Of a stretch of 27,468 nucleotides of DNA, positions 10,601 to 19,879 are shown one piece after another; position 1 is the first letter of the stretch, and each line of letters begins with the position of its first letter. The stretch spans positions 23,782,545-23,810,012 of the forward strand of contig NC_049987.1 in assembly GCF_000003815.2 (NCBI RefSeq). The letters run 5' to 3'. The stretch is from Branchiostoma floridae (taxonomy: Eukaryota; Chordata; Leptocardii; Amphioxiformes; Branchiostomatidae). Made by a program: the position numbers and the translations under genes. Below the pieces are notes generated by a model. The model worked only from the letters and a program-made list of their open reading frames with translations. It had not been told where the DNA came from and searched no databases.

Positions 10601-10989
10601 ATGATTATATCTTCATAAATTGACATATTCTTAAAGTCCCGTCAGAGGAAAATAATTGATGAAACATTGAAATCGTACTGGAGATTATATGTTAGGTTCT
10701 GTTCGTACGTGACTGCATCTATATATATATCTTCATTTAGGGAAGATATACTAGCCACCGGACCTTCCTAATAAGGGCTTAGGGACAGTAGAAGCCGGAA
10801 CTAATAAGGGGTGACTTATTGGCTGCGGAGTGAGGGTAACATTTTCCCCTAGCTTGCAGACTGTTCGCTATTACCGGCAAACTCCTCTGGCGTGTTTTGC
10901 AGTCTTTTTTGGTCAATTTCTACCGTATTCAGCAACATATAGAGTCTGAACAAGCGTTATACAGAGTCCAATGGGGGTTGTCAAATCGA

Positions 10990-11290
10990 TTATTGTTGTT
11001 GTTGTTGTTGTTGACCTTGTATTGCCTGGAGGCACATAGGTCAGCAGGTTGTCTTGTTGCTTTGAAAATAAGGCAATCTTACACTGAGTAGTTCCTAGCC
11101 CTTCCACTTTGGGCACTTCTTAGAGAAATGGGCCCCAAGTTTACGCCCGATCCGAAAGACGGGTGCAGCCCCAACCGAAATGCCCGGCCCAGGATTGAAC
11201 CCCAAGTTACGAATTTATTTGAACAACGAGCTCTTACTCTTCTGCAAAGCCACTAACAGTCGACCTACGGGGCCATCGTAATTGGTAATG
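10990..11290 (-). mobile_element. tRNA-derived SINE, minus strand, with (CAA)7 tail
   Basis: Read on the minus strand, the tRNA-like head starts near 11275 (GGCCCCGTAGGTCGACTGTT, A box at 11253-11267). A B-box match, GGTTCAATCCT, lies at 11191-11201 on the reverse strand (10 of 11 positions). The body continues through GGGGCTGCACCCGTC, a GGGCCCATTTCTC stretch and the GACCTATGTGCC terminus. It ends in seven CAA triplets (TTG on the plus strand, 10993-11013). Head, body and simple-repeat tail are therefore all present. Parts of the body recur at 11390-11450, and the terminus recurs at 700-725 and 985-1010. Confidence 0.7.
10993..11013. repeat. (TTG)7 microsatellite
   Basis: Seven perfect TTG triplets form the probable 3' tail of the minus-strand SINE. 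Confidence 0.95.
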
Positions 11291-11384
11291 TATGCGTAGT
11301 AATTGCAACGGCCATGCGGTGTAGTTTGCCTTCTCAAGCTCCATATACGTAAGGTTGGAGACATCTTTATGTTTACATATTTTG

Positions 11385-11455
11385 CGTCTCTTCTGAAAGA
11401 TAGGTGCAGCCCCAACCGAGATGCCCTGACCAAGATTGAATCCCTAGTTACCAAC
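11385..11455 (-). mobile_element. SINE fragment, minus strand
   Basis: GAAAGATAGGTGCAGCCCCA and the following ACCGAGATGCCCTGACCAAG match 11155-11195 of the fuller SINE with few changes, including the B-box region (AGATTGAATCC). The rest of the body is replaced by the 11308-11375 repeat. Confidence 0.6.
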
Positions 11456-11699
11456 TGATATTATATAACCAGAGATAATTGAAGACGAATATCACTTTAT
11501 GGTTGTAACTTACTTCTCAAATATTCTGTCATCTTATACACAAGGATTTATATCAATGGGCCGGCCTGAAGTGCAAATTCAAATACATCATGACATGTGA
11601 CAATCCCTGCATGGCAGATTTAGGAAAATATATCAAAGGAGGTTTAGACATTAGAAATTCTTCACATGTAAAAGCCTCCAATGATTGCAAGAAACTAAG

Positions 11700-11815
11700 A
11701 ATCCCATACTACATGTACAACTTCTGTTTTAGTTAGATAAGCCTTAACCATAGAACTGTAGTTATGCACATGCCATACTTTGTACCACGTACAATTGTTG
11801 TGCAATAAAGCTATT
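11700..11815 (+). mobile_element. LINE-like retroposon 3' end (family B)
   Basis: This is the better preserved copy of the family seen at 100-225. It ends TACAATTGTTGTGCAATAAA with an intact AATAAA at 11803-11808. It abuts a SINE head (11830-11890), so it may have inserted beside or into that SINE. Confidence 0.5.
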
Positions 11816-11829
11816 TTTTCATTTTGTTC

Positions 11830-11892
11830 ATAACTGGAACCACGAGCTCAACTGCGAAGCCACTACCAGTTGAGCCACGGGGCCGTCGCTAT
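11830..11892 (-). mobile_element. tRNA-like SINE head, minus strand, truncated
   Basis: On the minus strand it reads GGCCCCGTGGCTCAACTGGT, then AGTGGCTTCGCAGTTGAGC, with an excellent A box (TGGCTCAACTGGTAG, plus coordinates 11862-11876). It aligns with the head of the SINE at 11240-11280. No B box follows, so the copy is cut off after about 60 bp, at the junction with the retroposon end. Confidence 0.6.
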
Positions 11893-12059
11893 CGAATATG
11901 CATTGCCCAATAATGTACGACCTAACTGCGCACCCTCATATTCACTGCCGCCCGAGGCCAGTCATCAGTCAGGTTGTTGGGAAGGCTTTGGATAGCCGGA
12001 TTGGTCCCGCCTGTGGGAGGCAATCTTGCATCGGTAGCTACTTACGGCGTTAGGGGTGT

Positions 12060-13870
12060 CAAGTGCGGTTTGGCTTGCCGACGTTGGACAAGCCAACGGA
12101 TAATGTGTAAATGTCAGAGCGAATCTTTCGGATAAATGGCCGTGGATCTCTTGTCTGCAGTTGTATTGCAACTGCATTTTTTAGAGAAATAGCGTCGATG
12201 TTCTGATTCTTGCAGGGTGTGCTTTGGCCTCTTGTCATTGGAGAAGCCAGCGGACAATGTGTAAATGTCAGAAAGAATCTTTCGGATAAACGGCCGTGAA
12301 TGTCTCGTGTGCAGTTCTATTGCGACTGTATCGATAAAGGTTAGACATCCACGTGGTAAGATGCAAGTACATGGTAGAAACAGAAGAGACATAAATTCCC
12401 CACATTGACAGACAAACAGAAAGCCACTCTTCTCTTGAAATCGCAGAACCCACACATTTTAGAAAAGGTGGGGCTTTTCGTCTTCCTCTGCTTACAAAAA
12501 AGAAGTCAAACCCAACCTGTTCAGAAATAGCCAACAAGAGTATATATTACAGTAGTATATTGTTCATAACTGTCCATTGTCACTTGTATATCTACTATGT
12601 TTATATCATGTACTTGCAATTAGCCCTCGGGCACGAACTTGCAAATAAACTTCTCCTTCTTGTATTCATGTTATAATGGACAGTCATTATCATAATCCTA
12701 ACAAAAGAGTAAAATGCTACGCCAAAAGCAGTTATTCAAGGCTAGGGTATGATTTTGGAAAAGGTCAGACGTTTCAGATAACATCCTTTATCTTTTGCCA
12801 GTGACACTGTGTGCATGAGAATTATGTCGTAGATGTTCTGACCCAGGGTATGGCATTTATTTCTCATTGAGATACTGTAGTTTTCTTGGCTATAGAAATG
12901 ACGTGGTTCACAATAATTTTCCCAACATCTTTATTTCTCTTTCTGTTGGTGTAGAAGCTAATGCATAATCTTTTGCATGTAAGACCGTGGATCTCTCGTG
13001 AGCAGTTCTATCACTGCTGTATTGTGAGAAATGTCGTTAACGTTGTGACTCAAGGTATAAATTTATTTCTCATTGAGACACTGTGGTCTTATTTGGCTAT
13101 TAAAATGACGTGGCTCACAAGAATTTGCCACATTTTGTTCAATATCTTTGTCTCTCGAGATCTGTCGGTGTAGAAAGCAGTGGTTTATGTCTGAATGTCA
13201 GAAGGAATCTAACGGATGAACGGCCGAGTGTAGTTCTATTGCAACTGTATCGGTGAAGGTTAGACATCCACGTAGTAAGATATACACCAAATAGCAATGA
13301 CTCAGTCAGACGTTTCAGATAAAATCTGTTGTCTTTTGCCAGTGATACTGTTTTGCAATCATAAGAATTATGTCTTAAATTGTTCTGACTCATATCAAAA
13401 CTTCAAGTTCAAGAGAATCTATTTCTCAATGAGACACTGTGGTCGTATTTGGCTATATGAATGAAGAATGAACTCAACAATCGCACAAAGTGCACTGATG
13501 ACAACCAATAACAACTACTAGCTATCTAGACAATATTACTACGAGTCGACGTACAGAACAACAAATTATTATCTATAGAGATAACTTGGTTCACAATGAC
13601 ATGCCACATTCTCTTCCTTTCTCTCCCTGTGGGTGTAAAGTAAAATGTATGATATCTGAATGTCAGAACGAATCTTCTGGATGTACTACCATGTATCATG
13701 TCATTTTCCATTCATATCATAACTGTAATTAGAGTAAAAGTCTAAAAGGTCCTTTGTATGGCAATATTATCACACATGGAAACACTGTCGTCGCATTTTT
13801 CAAAAGAAAGAGATGGTTCACGATAATCCAAAATTTCCCACGACTAGTCTTTATTTCTACATTTGACTTC
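12060..13870. repeat. diverged long-period repeat field
   Basis: The segment AATGTCAGAA-GAATCT followed by CGGATxAACGGCCGTG and GCAGTTCTATTGCAACTGTA recurs at 12110, 12264, 13194 and 13659. A second module, ATTTATTTCTCATTGAGACA then CTGTGGTC-TATTTGGCTAT and TGACGTGGTTCACAA, recurs near 12855, 13060, 13420 and, worn, 13780. A third, GTCAGACGTTTCAGATA through GTCTTTTGCCAGTGA, occurs at 12764 and 13305. The modules keep their relative order, so an ancient unit of roughly 465-540 bp was duplicated and then scrambled by insertions, including family A at 12440-12660. Confidence 0.7.
12440..12660 (+). mobile_element. retroposon 3' end, family A, copy 1
   Basis: The shared order is CCCACxCATT, AGAAAAGGTGGG, AAGAAGTCAAACC, CAGAAATAGCCAAC, AACTGTCCATTGTCACT, ATGTACTTGCAATTAGCCCT and CGGGCACGAACTTGCAAATA, ending AATAAACTTCT and a CTTCTT-rich tail. 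The same order on the minus strand is found at 19281-19500 (5' parts and terminus) and 25655-25800 (3' half). Three truncated copies with a common end and an AATAAA signal fit a non-LTR retroposon or its SINE. Confidence 0.7.
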
Positions 13871-16107
13871 AAATATTGCCTTAAATATTTGCCGACACTC
13901 ATTCCTGGGGGATAACCGTACCCATTACCACGTTGTCTAGGATCAACTAAATGAACTCGACTTTAATCTACATCAACATCACAAAGAAGCGAGAAAAATA
14001 CATTCTAATTTCACTTAGTTGATTATAGCTATTGTATCACCTCAACAATGAACAGATGTACTTAACTCAGTGGTTATGTATGAAGAATAAAGGTCCTATC
14101 AAAGTTTATAGATTTCATTTATTCATTGATATGAAAACCAACGTAGTGGCTATTTAGATATATGCAAACAGATTATTTCAGTAATCGACATAATCAGTGC
14201 TATAAATCTGAAAACCAAAAAAAATACCCAAACCAATCTGCACAAGACCAATTACCAGTTACCTTCACCTAGTCCTGGAACTTTATTGCCGAGGATTTGG
14301 AGGCACCCAGTGACGGAGTGCTCCATTAACAGATATCCTGTGGCAATGTAACGTGTACCTTCACTGGGAGAGTGCATATATTAATCTTCTGCTAAGTGGG
14401 AATGTAGTATATGCGTGATGCAATATACACAAAGTTTCATATTTGGTTCCCAGACGATCTTTCATCATTTTCAGACGGTATGCTGCTAGCATGTAAATGC
14501 TGATTTGGGGAGGTGGAAAATGAGAACAAATCACTAAAGCTGAATGACCATTGCTCGTTAATCTTGGTATAATGACCAGGCCATGGCCATTGTTTATCAC
14601 TGTATATCGGCTTTTCCACTCATTTAACACAATTATACAGTCTTTGCGTGGGTCACATTCATTCTAGCGAAGTTTCTTTTTCAAAAATCTCTAGAGGCAC
14701 CAGTGTCCATTGATTGCAATGATTCTCGTTCTGAGGGTGGTTTTAAATTCACTGTTAAAGCTGTCCTACAGGGTTTCGCTGTCATGCAAGTTCGTGGTGA
14801 AAAGGTCTCCGTGAAAACCGCGAACATAAAACCACCACGAGCATTATCCTTGTTACAATATTTGAAGATGTGATAAAGAATCATCCCAAGTCAGTGTTCT
14901 GTTGTCATAAAAAAACCATATAACCTTTTGATATTTAGAGCTTCATTCCAAGATGAATTGCAGGTAGACAATTGAAACGGAACTACAGGCAATCATCATT
15001 ACCCCGTAGGGTGCAAAAATAGCCGAGCTGTATGAAGCAGCCTAACCGCCTCATTTCTTAGACTTAGACTAAGTTCAAGTCTGTCTAAGCCTAAGCTTTA
15101 TCTTAATGCAAAAATAGGAATCATGACTTTTCCTAAGTACTTGACATGAACAATAGACATCAACGAAACGAACGCTGTGGACAGAAAAGCGAAGTATCTG
15201 TTTCCTATGATGGCCTGGGTTGGACTCGGCACTGTTCCAACTGATAGATTGGATTTGTGGGGCCATAGTTGGTGTAATTATTGAGTCGATTCCTCTCTTC
15301 ACTGACGGGGATGATAACGTTACCAGATAGGTTACTATAATGGTCAGGTTATCCTTTCAGCAGAAATATTCCCCGTGCCCTAATGTCTTCTGCATGAGGT
15401 ACTTTCTGCTCGCTACTTTGATTGCTAATGTCCGTGTGCATGCCATGATCGCTTTGGGCGCATCAAAGATCAATTGAATTAGAAATTCATGCGCACTCCA
15501 TAATGTAATATACCACTGCGGCAATCGCGAAATCAACTCTTTGATCTCCCGAACGTACTGTAAATGAGGCATGATCGAATTAATGTTAGCTTCACTCATG
15601 GAGATCGAACTCAACAAGCCCTGTGTTCGTTTCATCTCCGCTACTCATTCAAGTAAACCAAGGCCTCTCAACCTCTTTGATTTTCCTATAGGGTCTGCCG
15701 ATCGGGTTTTCGGTTCAACGTTTGATGAACGTCCCGGCATACAACCATTATGGTAATTGGATCACTCGACAAGTCTTGGCTAGTTTATTTTCATCAGCAG
15801 CGCTCGATAAGGTGTGCCTTTCGCACCAAAGGTCCCGATGTGCAGATAGAGTTACCTCCTCTTGGTTCAGGTACGACCAAACATGATAAATGTTTCCTGC
15901 CAGTGTTATGGTAATGAGACCTTGCGAGGTGCAGGATTGATCCGATTCATCTTTTGCTATGAAGATCATAAATCACTGAACTGTTGATACGTATGACAAA
16001 ACTGGTGTTTACCAAAACTGCGTAAGTACAACATTATGATTTCTGTAAGCCAAAGTTTCGTGAATTTACAGTGCATCTAGTGTGGCAGTACCCGTACCCG
16101 ATTAAAG
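13871..16107. other. mostly unique DNA; no gene called
   Basis: Minus-strand open frames at 15357-15635 (92 codons) and 15748-15969 (73 codons) have protein-like composition but lie in different frames with about 110 bp between them, and show no known domain (see findings). A run of TCTAAG/CTTAGA words at 15056-15100 forms small local inverted repeats. Confidence 0.35.
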
Positions 16108-16440
16108 GCTTATAAATTAAAGGTATCACGAAACGGAAGAGTTTAGGCCATCCTTTTATTTTATATACTGTCTGAATTGCTGTAAGTATTGTATTCTCTC
16201 AAATGTTGCTCGGAAAGTACAATTGTTACCAGGCTTCACGCTGATTGCAGACGGAAGTTGCCCTGATTTGCATACACCTAGACTGACGCCGCAAACTTCG
16301 TTGCAAAAATCGATAAAAAGCTTATAAAGGTATTAAAAACGGAAGAGTTTAGGTCATCATATTGTTTTATATACTGTCTGAATAGCGATTGCAGGCGGAA
16401 GTTGCCCTGATTTGCATACACCTAGACTGAGGCTGTAAAC
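16108..16440. repeat. direct duplication, second copy internally deleted
   Basis: Copy 1 (16108-16296) and copy 2 (16320-16440) share GCTTATAAA, AACGGAAGAGTTTAGG, TTTTATATACTGTCTGAAT, GATTGCAG-CGGAAGTTGCC and CTGATTTGCATACACCTAGA. Copy 2 lacks about 70 bp found in copy 1 between TCTGAAT and GATTGCAG. The deletion ends share a short GC/GCT microhomology. Confidence 0.8.
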
Positions 16441-16599
16441 GTCTCTGCGAAGGTCTGAGATTACACATGGATTTACGTCCAATGGATGCCCGCATGCAGC
16501 GGATGATAGATGTTAGCATCTGTAATTGCTATGGTAATTACATCAGCTCAGCCCGGCTCTACGGGAGTAGTCCCACATGTGGCTGACGTGAGCCGGGGC

Positions 16600-17045
16600 G
16601 TCCTGCTGACGCGTACGCAGAGGCTGCCGCACGAGAAGCGGGAAAACAAGTCAGTCACTGCCGCAGCGACGCTGTTAAACTCACAACAGGTACAGACACT
16701 GACGGAAGCAGCCTTAACTTGGGACACGTACACAGAAACTGCTGTACGAGAACCGGGAAAACAAGTCAGTCACTGCCGCATCGCCGCTGTTTGACGCACG
16801 CTTATAAACAAGCACAGGGACGGATGAAAGCACAATTGACTGACGGTGCGCAGAACTGCTGCAGCCCCACTGATTTACTCACAACAGGTACAGGGACTCA
16901 TAGAGGCAGCCTTAACTTGGGACGGTTACGCAAACTGCTGCACGAGTAGCGGGAAAACAAGCCAGTCACTGCCGCAGCGCCGCCGCTGCACTCACAACAG
17001 GTACAGACAGCCTTAACTTGGGACGCTGGTAAATCCGACTGTTCG
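16600..17045. repeat. GC-rich tandem repeats upstream of the candidate promoter
   Basis: GGGAAAACAAG occurs at 16640, 16755 and 16951, and TCACAACAGG at 16681, 16879 and 16992. The spacings (115 and 196; 198 and 113) show about three copies of a 113-115 bp unit, one of which carries an extra ~83 bp. Other shared words are AGTCACTGCCGCA and GCAGCCTTAACTTGGGAC. The open frames at 16510-16949 on both strands are reflections of this repeat and are not called. Confidence 0.85.
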
Positions 17046-17093
17046 CGCTGTAAAACGCGGGGAAATGTACAGAGAGTGAGCCGAGACGTTACC

Positions 17094-17171
17094 ATTGGTT
17101 CGGGCTAAGAGAGAAGACCAAAGGGACTCGTCAAAGGATTTCACTGTACGTCTCGGAGCGGACGCTATAAA
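17094..17171 (+). promoter_or_regulatory. candidate core promoter: inverted CCAAT box and TATA box
   Basis: ATTGG at 17094-17098 (in ACCATTGGTT) is an inverted CCAAT box. TATAAA lies at 17166-17171 in a CpG-rich context (GACGCTATAAACGTCGCC). If the TATA box works at the usual distance of about 30 bp, transcription would begin near 17195-17200. That is at the first ATG, so translation would then start at the ATG at 17222. The combination is suggestive but each motif is short. Confidence 0.35.
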
Positions 17172-17194
17172 CGTCGCCGGAGGGGAGTATCATC

Positions 17195-17264
17195 ATGGTT
17201 TCCTTACGAAGGGCCGAAAGGATGTCTCTCATTCTACTGTTTATCCTGTGGAACGTGATGAAAG
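17195..17264 (+). CDS. candidate first coding exon encoding a signal peptide (partial gene)
   Basis: I do not recognise the gene. From the ATG at 17195 (context ATCATCATGG) the frame reads MVSLRRAERMSLILLFILWN, then VMK, a basic N-terminus followed by a hydrophobic core, which is the layout of a secretory signal peptide. A second ATG at 17222 has A at -3 and would give the compact MSLILLFILWNVMK. The exon would end at 17264 at AAAG followed by GTAGGT, a strong splice donor, leaving the intron in phase 1. Phase-1 introns right after a signal-peptide exon are typical of modular secreted and receptor proteins. Without splicing the frame stops two codons later. CCAAT and TATA motifs and CpG-rich DNA lie upstream. 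No second exon is convincing. A phase-compatible acceptor at 18051-18054 (TCTGCAG) opens 87 codons to a stop at 18312-18314, but its pyrimidine tract is weak and the peptide is featureless. Confidence 0.4.
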
Positions 17265-17657
17265 GTAGGTAATGGCTACTCATGTATGTGTGCTATCAAA
17301 ACATCGAATTCACCTATAAATTCATTACATCAAGCAAAAACAAGGGAAATGGGGTCATATTCAACAGTCAGCGCATAGCAGATATCAATGTTGTGAAACG
17401 ATTGAAAAGGTTTCACGTATCAAATGCATTCTTATGTCTAAAATATCTGCAAATGTTATAATGCCTACATTTTTGCAATTTTAAAACGTTTTATAAGGTA
17501 TATGAGTACCTCGACCGCATTCCAACCGAACAATCTTGTATTCCTCATCTACTTTTAATCGCCTGGTGTTCTAGTAATAGTGGGACCGTAAGGTTAAGTT
17601 ATATGTGCACAAACAAATGGTGCCTATCTACCCGTCACGAAAACTGTTCACCCAAAA
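17265..17657. other. putative intron start; AT-rich, nothing else recognised
   Basis: After the candidate donor the base composition drops sharply from CpG-rich to AT-rich, as expected when leaving a promoter and first exon. No repeat or open frame is supported. Confidence 0.4.
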
Positions 17658-17985
17658 CTGATCTGTAGCCGACCGTTTTCTCGGTGCGAGTGTGCGAGGA
17701 CTCCCCTGTGTGTAACGTAAGTCAGCTTGTGTATTCATATCCCCTGCCGTGACTGATCCATACTTCTAAAAGTCAGAGTGGTGCAGGTAATGTTTATCTG
17801 GTGCAGGTAATTTGCAATGTTACCTGCACCAGCGCAGGTATTTCAAGCCCTGTGAACTGTAGCCGTTTACTCGGTGCGAGAGTGCCTAGACTCCCCTGTG
17901 TTTGTATCGTGATCCACTGTGTGTGTATCGTGCCGAGCCATCTTGTGTATTCATGTCCCCTGCCGTGACTGAGCGCGCCGTGCGT
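17658..17985. repeat. direct duplication with hairpin
   Basis: CTGTAGCCGACCGTTTTCTC, GGTGCGAGTGTGC, GACTCCCCTGTGTG and a TTGTGTATTCATATCCCCTG to GCCGTGACTGA stretch at 17661-17757 recur, diverged, at 17858-17975. Between the copies, GTGCAGGTAA occurs twice (17781, 17801). The second is part of a 13-bp perfect inverted repeat (17798-17810 and 17820-17832) with a 9-nt loop. Confidence 0.75.
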
Positions 17986-18319
17986 GTGCCTAACCCACGT
18001 ACGGCTCTCCAAAGGCGACAGAACAAATAGCAACATTGTGGCAACTGTCTGCAGCTGCTGCTGGAGTCTATGGGGGCGTTAAACGCCGAGAAGAGCTCTT
18101 TACAAGCAAACGCCAGGCAATCAAGTCCAACAATGCAGCTTCAGTAAAATCAATAAGTATATCGTCAATTTCTGCAGCTTTGCCGCTGCGTTCGGGGAGA
18201 GAACGGCTGAGACAATGGGGGGAAGCTCGTTATACATGGTTAAGTTTGGAACCCTTCGGTGGTAAATTCACGGGCTTGCATATCGTATTGACTTTTGCAT
18301 CTCCTAACCTATAGGTGAT

Positions 18320-18925
18320 AATCTATACTGAGTCATATTACATGTCAAAGAAAGACATTACGTAGATGGAAGATTACCCATTTCAAAATGCTCTTCAGAT
18401 TTATGTGATTGAAAGAAATAAAATAACGTCGATAAATGGTTTATCTCGACCACCCTATAGGTTTAGTTAGTGTGTGGATAGCTTTATATATTCCATCGTC
18501 ATAACTGTTAGTCCGAACATCCCATCTTTATCTGAGTGCAACTATTTCACCGTTTCGTAACCAGTTTCTTCCACCCTTCTGGGAACACACAATGATTATC
18601 ATGAATGCGCATATCCGTAAACCAAACTGACATTTGCAATGACTGATAGCCTAGTGAGACCAATCAATATCGCAGTGTTTTTAATAGGGCCTATTATTGT
18701 AATTACAGTGGCATTATACCGGCACATATTTGACATTCATGACTAGTGGGACCCTAGGCTCGGTTGTAAGTAAAATAGAATACACATAAATCTCCAGTTG
18801 ATATTTATTGCCACCTGCCATATAGTAACATGACTGGGTCGGCTTTATTATACCCTCGCTGAGAACGAAATCTTGCCTATAAATCCTATATGAAAGAAAA
18901 TTGTCAAAACCCTAACTTGCCACCA
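18320..18925. other. unique AT-rich DNA; no feature supported
   Basis: No open frame of 60 codons, box pair or repeat was found. Confidence 0.4.
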
Positions 18926-18929
18926 AAAC

Positions 18930-19035
18930 GTCCAAGTGCTTATTTATTGCTTTGGTTGTTCAAGAAGCACAGTCAGGGCTGCCCAACTGGCCTGTGGCTA
19001 TTACAAAGGGCTAGCCCCGCTGACAGAGACAAAAG
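18930..19035 (-). mobile_element. retroposon-like 3' end, minus strand
   Basis: The plus strand reads TGCTTATTTATTGCTTTGG, then CAGTCAGGGCTGCCCAACTG and GGGCTAGCCCCGCTGACAGA. The minus strand therefore ends with GCAATAAATAAG, a polyadenylation-type terminus. The body resembles a lancelet interspersed repeat that I recall but could not check. Confidence 0.35.
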
Positions 19036-19280
19036 CCAGTACAAATGTGTAGAATAGACAGCAATAACAATATTTTAAGTACATTAAGACTGATATATAC
19101 GACTGTGGTGTCATGGTCCTGCATACTACTGTCATCTAGGATTCGCAGGGTTTCATTTTAAAGGAGGTAGTCATTATCGTGTCGTGCGACACAGAAAAAA
19201 ATGTAATAATCCACATGATATAGGGGCAAATTGCTATTTCCGAAATCTTTTCTATTCATCGAGACTTCCAAGTGTTGTAA

Positions 19281-19500
19281 TTCTAATAAGTGTATTGCAA
19301 GTTTTTTGCTCGAGGGCTAATTGCAAGTAACAAAAAAGGACACACAGATAATGGTAAACAGTATAGTAAGCAACTACTAAACTACTCCAGGCTAAATTCT
19401 AACGCTACACTGTATCATATTAGGTTTGACTTCTTTTTCTGACACAGTAGAAGACGAAGGATCCCACCTTTTCTGTAATGGGTGGGTTTTGTGATGTTAA
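19281..19500 (-). mobile_element. retroposon 3' end, family A, copy 2
   Basis: Reverse complement of the 12440-12660 family. Terminus AGGGCTAATTGCAAGTA is at 19312-19328, GGTTTGACTTCTTTTTCTG at 19422-19440 and CCCACCTTTTCTGTAATGGG at 19464-19483. The AATAAA end has decayed here. Confidence 0.65.
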
Positions 19501-19785
19501 GAGCTGGTAGTATTCTTTATGTCTGTAAGCGTGTACAAAATTAGGATGGAATTTGGTGATCTCTTTGAATAGCTTTTTTTCCTGATCGTAGAAGAGGCAG
19601 GTCGAAATAAGACATTATGTTCACACCGAGTAGCCCCATATCATTTTCTGTAATGTGTTGGTTTTGTGCTGTTAACAGCTGGGTAGTTTCTTTATGTCTG
19701 AAAGTTGGTGATCCCTTTGAATAGCTCTTTTCTTTCTTAATCGTCGAAATAAGACATTATATTCACACTGCGGAGCCCATATCGA
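19472..19785. repeat. tandem duplication, period about 176 bp
   Basis: TCTGTAATGGGTGGGTTTTG with GATGTTAAGAGCTGG and TTCTTTATGTCTG (from 19473) recurs as TCTGTAATGTGTTGGTTTTG, GCTGTTAACAGCTGG and TTCTTTATGTCTG (from 19649). The copies continue through TGATC-CTTTGAATAGCT and GTCGAAATAAGACATTAT. The first copy overlaps the upstream part of family A, so part of that element was duplicated. Confidence 0.8.
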
Positions 19786-19879
19786 CCGGCCTGAGGAAGA
19801 TCACGCTCCCGAAGCACGGCGTGTCGGACCGCCTTATCGTCACTCTCTCTTCACGCCCCGATGGTGATGAAGACGCAGC

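Noticed and set aside
16801-16810. Second TATAAA at about 16803 as a promoter
   Set aside because: It lies in the extra segment of the GC-rich repeat and no start exon or leader follows at a suitable distance.
16510-16949. Overlapping open frames on both strands (94, 76, 61 and 65 codons)
   Set aside because: They follow the GC-rich tandem repeat, which has few stops in several frames; opposite-strand frames mirror each other.
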